DNA from: Thiodubiliella sp900128405
Lineage (GTDB): Bacteria > Pseudomonadota > Gammaproteobacteria > PS1 > Pseudothioglobaceae
Length of the DNA stretch: 64,000 nt
Assembly (NCBI GenBank): GCA_963682085.1
Contig: OY821614.1
Span: forward strand, 868,001-932,000
Reading direction: 5' to 3'
Position 1 is the stretch's first letter. The number at the start of each line of letters is the position of its first letter. Shown here in pieces: positions 60,401 to 64,000 of this stretch. The position numbers and the translations under genes are program-made. The notes beneath the pieces were generated by a model. It saw only the letters and a program-made list of their open reading frames with translations. It did not search any database and was not told the origin of the DNA.

Positions 60401-61783
60401 TCCGTTGAATTAATAGCGGCCGAATTTCATGTGGACACTCAAGCCCCAGACAAGACAATCGTAGCAACTGCCAAAAAGACTTCCTTGGAAAGTATTGAGA
60501 TTAATGCTCAAACAGACAGTAGCATCACTTTTGCTTACATTGTTGAGGCAAGTATTACTCCAACAAAAGAGGTGGATATTATTGCCTTAGACGACAATCA
60601 ATACAATCGAGTTAATCTTGCCTCAAACACTACTGCCGAACTCTCATTAGCAACCTTAGCAATTGGGGATTATAAAATTTATATTGTCGATAAATCAGGA
60701 AATATTTCAGAGGCATCTGATAACATTATTAGCATTGTTACAGCATTAACTAAAATTAATGACACTAATGGCAATGTCGACATTAGTGCTGAGGCTTTGG
60801 CAACACTTGTTGATCGAGTTAACCCTTATTTACTTAACGACCATGGTTTAAATAATACAATTCAAGGTTACAACTCTAGACTACAAGCAGTACGCTCTGA
60901 TGATAACGACAACACGCTTGATGTTACTCAAGTGCAGGCTGTGGTAACAAATGTCAATCAAGATTTATCAAACTTATTTAATGGACAATCTACCTTTAAT
61001 AATATGGATGTAATGAATTTTAATACTTCAGATGCAACCACTATGGCAAGTATGTTCTCAGGTGCAAGCTCTTTTAATCAAGACATTAGTAATTGGGATA
61101 TCTCAAAAATTACCACTGCACAAAATATGCTTACTGATGCCACAAGTTTTGGAAATGATAATTATAATAAATTACTGGTTGGCTGGTCAAATGTTAACAC
61201 CTCTGCGGGTGAAACAGGTGTTAATGACAATGTCAATTTTAGTAATTCTAATGTGCAAAACATATATACCGAAGCTACTGCCCGACAATTTTTTGTTAAT
61301 AAAGGCTGGAATTTAAGTGATACGCTAGCAAACGGAGTAATCGTTGGAGAGAATTCCGCTAACATCTTAGACCAAAGCAGTGAAACCACCATTCAGAATA
61401 TTCACGGCCTAGGGGGTAACGACACCTTAACAGGTGGCTCGGTTAATGATATTATCACAGGTGGTAACGGAAACGACACCTTGCAAGGTAACGGTGGTGC
61501 TGACACTTTCAAATACCACTTTAAAACTGCTGGCAATGACACCATTTTAGACTTTGATACTAACAGCGATAAAATAGATTTATCCATCCTGCTAGATGGC
61601 TACAACACCAGTTCCACATTGTCTAATTTTATTGCTAGCACTGGAAATGGTAGTAATACAATAATTTCTGTTGATGCTAATGGAGGTGAGGCTTTTGAAA
61701 CTGATATTAGCATTACTTTAATAGGGGTAACGGGCGTTAATTTAACCTCGTTAATTAGTAGTGGTAATTTAGTGCTTGAGTAA
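54479..61783 (+). CDS. Giant BapA/RTX-type type I secreted adhesin
   Basis: About 2434 aa. ATG at 54479 is preferred over 54473 because AAAGGA then has proper spacing. The first ~165 residues form a BapA-like prefix ending in a hydrophobic, glycine-rich stretch (AAVLVGAVVIGSGSG). Many Ig-like repeats follow with 'SEAVTV' and 'DTTAPEKPNISL' motifs. Two discoidin-like modules start at about residues 1321 and 1820, a BspA/DUF285-type segment (NTSDATTMASMFSGASSFNQ) is near 2180, and RTX nonapeptides (GGNDTLTGG, GGNGNDTLQ) are near 2310-2345. The T1SS-type C-terminus ends SGNLVLE. No secretion genes are adjacent. It splits the molybdopterin cluster. Confidence 0.88.
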   Translation: MQINTQKHITELQAKAQAVTKKFNKEIVIVTKGIQHIQAQKSTVYQLNTKDLEIEKSGLIAKKVGDNLEVILEDGVIIFDNYFDVCATDLSCLVSLPVEGGGLYHIVAEVFFTLEDSTQVVYFYGNQSIVSTESSVVSNNQSFYDVVTENIGIVAAVLVGAVVIGSGSGDNNKDDDDAFSLNGTFSAGMYKGGNVENAVFIYDKNGNQIANVGLKADGTYTISVDDLESNYKAYTGTIYIRLKASSDIKFMDEATNAEATLLHDLYSIATLSTSGSVIANINVQTTIVTQVIVSGTQFSVTNNGQKLIVSTNNFTNTDTTKIASSEAVVRNAFGLKSNIFTTKVDTINSVDNESNEGNVKAGQIAASLSGAATTAGDFQAIINDVARDIYNTNALTDITVNKLIAGSRKVQIKMKTDASQAVADASQIDKAQALVEQIKINTAADKLVADTTFKTSPITNAGFMLSADTGAFSNDLITKTTVQNVTTTLNNPLESDENIWLSINNGDWIKGTVTNNTQVTWLGINLNNENTNTIRVVVAKTNDKDQVDAEKTSIIASKESILDTVAPTVKSVVINATDNSDAVKTDTLKAGDKIVVSIIMSEAVTVTDSTNTNKPIYKIKIGDTEREATYVSGSGTNTLKFSYTIIASEMGNVTAETDKLLMNSSIFTDIAGNTAILASPAVTANTPTVDSKAPDAPTDLVLETNNQNNITNKTTVTITGKAEVGATITLFNGNTPLNSTATIIVNSDGNFRQEVLLTVGLSNITAKATDTVGNESVSSDVLSITVDTTNPTATLSGNMAANFDLLMTFSEAVTAVSGKKITLYKKNGTQVEEFDVTSSKITINDNIVSINPTSDLTIGEHYVKIDVGAFKDMAGNDYAGISDINTWNFSIRTLVTTAVWSINTTDVASNGINAGELDSLSITGVLSNPDNVNKNVVITGILFKAKSGNLNDVIYTGTMPTLSSSINGSTWTLTHEKMPTLIDGESYTIVINLSADNNIIGIGGNNTSVLIDTSAPMKPNISLTNDSTNGGNNSFNSDNITNDAAIVAPENIETDGIAEYRIKANGGSYGSWGVYNSPTADGTYTIDVRQTDKAGNVSEIQSLSLTLDTTAPEKPNISLVANKVNGFVNDAAITMSTNTEAGAIVKYRIKVGSNPYGSWKDTYTKPTADSAYIIDVKQIDKAGNTSEIQNLSFTLEAATPTPISSSAWSIKPIATQIGFVLNDKIEITLSLSEALKLGTASQQSNNKIIIGGIDFFLDTTATTSALLAEGKLIFSHTVVANQNINIDDFDIDAGDIKLEGVSDIANNGVTGISSAVELGTLGQWAVSATSDTSAHSTPASKATGAPNSPFSAGNNHDTGDANFGWISQENTGILTLTYDKEVYIQHIFIGDLLSRSKVSIIEVWKNDVFVEVYKNTINTEIGGTLSGYHPGKVSDMIITLDNVLNYLSNKIRLTFINKKVGNNVIDAVGLTKNFLIDTIIPTFVAETNSDNNILTKNPNLIIDFSEAIKAGTGNIEIWKVGDTSATATIDILTATINDNQLIVNLEEDLTEGSVYYIKIPRSVVTDVIGNVFTGIDNIGDNKWTFQVGTVANTVINFTGVGVDSSDGINANELDKWLISGIVSNGSVNKISTISNFQFFKDGSTIPAVTIDTVAIDENGAWSVANSELPTEDGKYDITFTLKDGAYSTQVDSSITIDAVNPTPINAGAWIISSLAARNPASGDRVEITLSTSKALKLGTVEQQNTNKIIIDGIDFFLDTVATTSAMLAQGKLIFSYIVDDENISSADFDIDAGDIKLDGVNDLAGNTISGISSAVELVSGRQWVIEASASNNNVYDHLLLGEPDTHDGRGRIYKVGDTTPFYPFYATTTWNEGFDPSEISTLTLTYNNAVYMEKVIVREVSTPGEISKVEVWKNNAFEVVYTKTNSGETGGIMTGVQPGKISDTIITLTSALDYLSNKIRLTIGVINGKMNAIDSVELIAAEFHVDTQAPDKTIVATAKKTSLESIEINAQTDSSITFAYIVEASITPTKEVDIIALDDNQYNRVNLASNTTAELSLATLAIGDYKIYIVDKSGNISEASDNIISIVTALTKINDTNGNVDISAEALATLVDRVNPYLLNDHGLNNTIQGYNSRLQAVRSDDNDNTLDVTQVQAVVTNVNQDLSNLFNGQSTFNNMDVMNFNTSDATTMASMFSGASSFNQDISNWDISKITTAQNMLTDATSFGNDNYNKLLVGWSNVNTSAGETGVNDNVNFSNSNVQNIYTEATARQFFVNKGWNLSDTLANGVIVGENSANILDQSSETTIQNIHGLGGNDTLTGGSVNDIITGGNGNDTLQGNGGADTFKYHFKTAGNDTILDFDTNSDKIDLSILLDGYNTSSTLSNFIASTGNGSNTIISVDANGGEAFETDISITLIGVTGVNLTSLISSGNLVLE

Positions 61784-62026
61784 ATATCTGACAAATGCCC
61801 ATTAAACCAGTGTAAACAATAAAAACCAAAGAGTGGTAAAATTAATAACGATAGTGTGTTAAATTTTACAACTGAACTCAGTTATTTTATATGGGTGGCA
61901 TTAACTCAATCATTACCAACATTGCACAAAGGTTTCGCAATTATATTAAAGTTACATGATACAATTAAGATTTTTGCGTAAATAGATGTTTTAAATAAAT
62001 TATTTACTATAGGTCTTTTTATAAAT
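61784..62026. other. Intergenic region between adhesin and moeA
   Basis: 243 bases, AT-rich, with no gene. It contains AAAGAGTGGTAA (about 61830), roughly the inverse of CTACCACTCTTT at 54302, and degenerate MITE-like ends at 61967-62026. Confidence 0.5.
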
Positions 62027-62030
62027 ATGA
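61967..62030. repeat. Degenerate MITE-like repeat reaching the moeA start
   Basis: AAGATTTTTGCGTAAATAGATG at 61967 and AGGTCTTTTTATAAATATG at 62011 are both forms of the left terminus. The ATG that starts moeA coincides with the last three bases of the second terminus (ATAAATATG). Confidence 0.5.
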
Positions 62031-63280
62031 ATAAGCAAAAAATTGACAGCACTTGTGACCAAGGATTACAGCCTTTACTAACAATGAGTGAAGCATTGGA
62101 GTTTTTATTAAATGCATCGATTGTCAATACCAATACTTGTTCCGTATCGCTTGATGATGCTTTGCAGAAAATATTAGCAGATGATATTTGTGCCAATATT
62201 AATGTGCCAGAATTTGACAATAGTGCAATGGATGGCTATGCAATTGCCTTAAAACCCGAACAAATCAGCACGCCCGGTATATTGAATTTCAAAATAACTG
62301 ATAGAATTCAAGCGGGAAGCACGGGAAGCACGCTTGCACCGGGTTGTGCTGCTAGAATTTTTACTGGTGCACCTATTCCGCAGGGTGCGAATACCGTTAT
62401 CATGCAAGAGGTGTGCGAAGTTTCAAAAGATGGTTGCTCTATCGAAACTTGGCAACCTTTATCACTGAATGAAAATATTAGACCATTGGGTAATGACATT
62501 AGCTCAGGCGATGTTATTTTAAAAAAAGGACGACAGCTCAAAGCACAGGATATTGCACTTACTGCCTCTATTGGTGTAAAAGAATTAAGAGTTTTTAAGC
62601 AATTAAAAGTTGGGTTATTTTTCACTGGAGATGAGTTAATTGAACCGGGTGAGACTTTAAAAAATGGTGAAATATTTAATTCTAATCGGTATGCATTGGT
62701 CGCCCTACTTACGCAACTAAATTGCAACATTGTTAACCTAGGAAACATCAAAGACGATTTTAATGCAACACTAAATGCACTTGACACACTTGCCGATGAC
62801 TGCGATTTAATCATCACCACTGGCGGGGTGTCTGTTGGCGAAGAAGACCATGTTAAACCTGCAGTAGAAAAACTCGGCAAACTCTCTTTGTGGCGTATTA
62901 AAGTGAAACCAGGTAAGCCATTGGCATTTGGTCATATTGGTAAATCTGCCTTTATTGGCTTACCAGGTAATCCTGTATCCGCTATGGTTACTTTCTTCTT
63001 ATTTGCACAGCCTTTTATTAAGAAAATGCAAGGTATGAGTAACTATAAAAATCAACCTATTCAAGTGCAAACTAATTTTGATTGGCTTAAACCCAAGCCA
63101 CGACGAGAGTTTGTCAGAGTTCGATTAGACCACACCACAATGCCTGCTTCAGCCAGTCTTTACCCTAAACAGGGTTCCGATGTGCTAAGCTCTATCGTTT
63201 GGGCGGATGGTTTGCTAGAAATACCAGAAGACACTACCTTTTCTCAAGGAAAAGTACTTAATTATTATTCCTTAAATTAA
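62027..63280 (+). CDS. moeA: Molybdopterin molybdenumtransferase MoeA
   Basis: 417 aa. Domain signatures in order are PEFDNSAMDGYAI (near residue 65), RIFTGAPIPQGANTVIMQE (~110), SIGVKELRVF (~183), TTGGVSVGEEDHV (~265) and the GLPGNPVSAMVTFF motif (~315). It inserts molybdate into adenylylated molybdopterin. The length is normal. The start codon sits at the edge of a repeat terminus and no clear Shine-Dalgarno sequence is visible. moaC follows after 11 bp. Confidence 0.96.
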   Translation: MNKQKIDSTCDQGLQPLLTMSEALEFLLNASIVNTNTCSVSLDDALQKILADDICANINVPEFDNSAMDGYAIALKPEQISTPGILNFKITDRIQAGSTGSTLAPGCAARIFTGAPIPQGANTVIMQEVCEVSKDGCSIETWQPLSLNENIRPLGNDISSGDVILKKGRQLKAQDIALTASIGVKELRVFKQLKVGLFFTGDELIEPGETLKNGEIFNSNRYALVALLTQLNCNIVNLGNIKDDFNATLNALDTLADDCDLIITTGGVSVGEEDHVKPAVEKLGKLSLWRIKVKPGKPLAFGHIGKSAFIGLPGNPVSAMVTFFLFAQPFIKKMQGMSNYKNQPIQVQTNFDWLKPKPRREFVRVRLDHTTMPASASLYPKQGSDVLSSIVWADGLLEIPEDTTFSQGKVLNYYSLN

Positions 63281-63291
63281 CGCATAATACA

Positions 63292-63765
63292 ATGAACAAA
63301 CTAACTCATATTAATAACAAAGGTGATGCACAAATGGTTGATGTATCAGGTAAATCCATCACCACCCGTATTGCTGTGGCTAAATCTGTGGTGTTAATGC
63401 AACCGGAAACTTTGGCACTAATTACTTCCGATCAACATAAAAAAGGTGATGTTTTGGCGGTGGCACGCATTGCTGGCATTCAAGCCGCAAAAAAGTGTGC
63501 CGACCTCATCCCACTTTGCCACCCTTTGATGTTGACAAAAGTTAGCGTAGCACTGACTGCTAATACCGAAGAATCAAGTGTTGAAATTATTGCCACCACT
63601 AAACTTGATGGAAAAACTGGTGTGGAAATGGAAGCACTCGTTGCCGCTAGCGTGGCAGCACTTACAGTGTATGATATGTGTAAAGCAGTTGACCGTGGTA
63701 TGGTTATCAGTCAAACTCAAGTGCTTGAAAAATCTGGTGGAAAATCTGGACATTGGAAAATATAA
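63292..63765 (+). CDS. moaC: Cyclic pyranopterin monophosphate synthase MoaC
   Basis: 157 aa. It shows MVDVSGKSITTRIAVAKS at the start, AAKKCADLIPLCHPL (active-site cysteine and histidine) near residue 70, then TTKLDGKTGVEMEALVAAS and YDMCKAVDRGM. With MoaA it converts GTP to cyclic pyranopterin monophosphate. It lies 2 bp before moaA and 11 bp after moeA in one transcript. Confidence 0.97.
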   Translation: MNKLTHINNKGDAQMVDVSGKSITTRIAVAKSVVLMQPETLALITSDQHKKGDVLAVARIAGIQAAKKCADLIPLCHPLMLTKVSVALTANTEESSVEIIATTKLDGKTGVEMEALVAASVAALTVYDMCKAVDRGMVISQTQVLEKSGGKSGHWKI

Positions 63766-63767
63766 TT

Positions 63768-64000
63768 ATGCAAAAATTAATTGACCCCTTTAATCGTAAC
63801 ATTACCTATCTTAGAGTTTCAGTAACGGATCACTGTAACTATCATTGCCACTATTGTCGTGATGAAGACCATGTTATTAATACCACTCGAAATGAGATTA
63901 TGTCTTATGAAGAAATTGCAACTGTATGTAGGTTATTTAGTGAATTAGGGGTAACAAAAGTCAGGCTCACTGGTGGCGAACCGCTATTACGAAAAGATAT
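63768..64000 (+). CDS. moaA: GTP 3',8-cyclase MoaA, 3' end outside window
   Basis: 77 codons are visible, reading MQKLIDPFNRNITYLRVSVT. The radical SAM cluster motif C-x3-C-x2-C is seen as CNYHCHYC near residue 24, and KVRLTGGEPLLRKD, the conserved GGEP SAM-binding loop, comes at the window edge. It catalyses the first step of molybdopterin synthesis. The frame is open at base 64000. Confidence 0.96.
   Translation, partial: MQKLIDPFNRNITYLRVSVTDHCNYHCHYCRDEDHVINTTRNEIMSYEEIATVCRLFSELGVTKVRLTGGEPLLRKD

Overview
This 64 kb window comes from an AT-rich gammaproteobacterial chromosome. The evidence is a set of gammaproteobacterial gene neighbourhoods: gspL-gspM, ccmC-D-E-G, rpsF-rpsR-rplI-dnaB-alr, hisS-yfgM-der, cpdA next to yqiB, and nirB-narK-kinase. 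Base composition, compact operons and adhesin content suggest the SUP05/Thioglobus-type sulfur oxidisers, including mussel-symbiont relatives. That placement is an inference; no 16S gene is present.

Layout. 0-6 kb holds the end of a type II secretion operon (gspL, partial gspM), tRNA-Asp, tRNA-Val, HU, the cytochrome c maturation genes ccmC-D-E-G, tsaB, a stand-alone GT51 transglycosylase and radC. 6-14.6 kb is an accessory type I restriction-modification island (hsdM, hsdS, hsdR) carrying an intact BRO-N gene, a truncated copy, a third decayed copy, and a predicted Xre-ImmA/PIN toxin-antitoxin pair. 15-24.3 kb is housekeeping (ribosomal proteins, dnaB, alr, cpdA-like, yqiB-like, 5'-nucleotidase, hisS, yfgM, der).

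24.4-39.3 kb contains two large secreted cadherin-like proteins that share one C-terminal sorting tail (Gly-Gly-Gly-Cys, NPNAP, one TM helix, Arg/Lys end). The first is translationally coupled to a small CPBP-type glutamic intramembrane protease, and the second is followed by the decayed 5' end of the same protease gene. This is the most interesting system here and looks like a JDVT-CTERM/MrtJ-type sorting system. Between the two lie pyrG, msbA and an acetolactate-synthase-like/aldehyde dehydrogenase pair.

39.3-45.9 kb carries an overlapping operon of two ATP-grasp proteins and a VTT membrane protein, followed by DoxX-like, TrpD2-like, Rieske, lytic transglycosylase, cold-shock-TM and TPMT genes. 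46-53.4 kb has ung, pdxB and the nitrate/nitrite assimilation operon nirB-narK-phosphatase/kinase. The nirB leader contains two terminator-like hairpins and a possible antiterminator. 53.8-64 kb is a molybdopterin cluster (moaE, moeA, moaC, moaA) interrupted by a gene of about 2434 codons for a BapA/RTX-type type I secreted adhesin.

Two repeat families run through the window: a MITE-like element with GAGACCTTTGCATAAATATG termini, and a GGAAGGGTTTGTAACCCTTCC palindrome. They sit at nearly every accessory junction and have altered at least one gene end.
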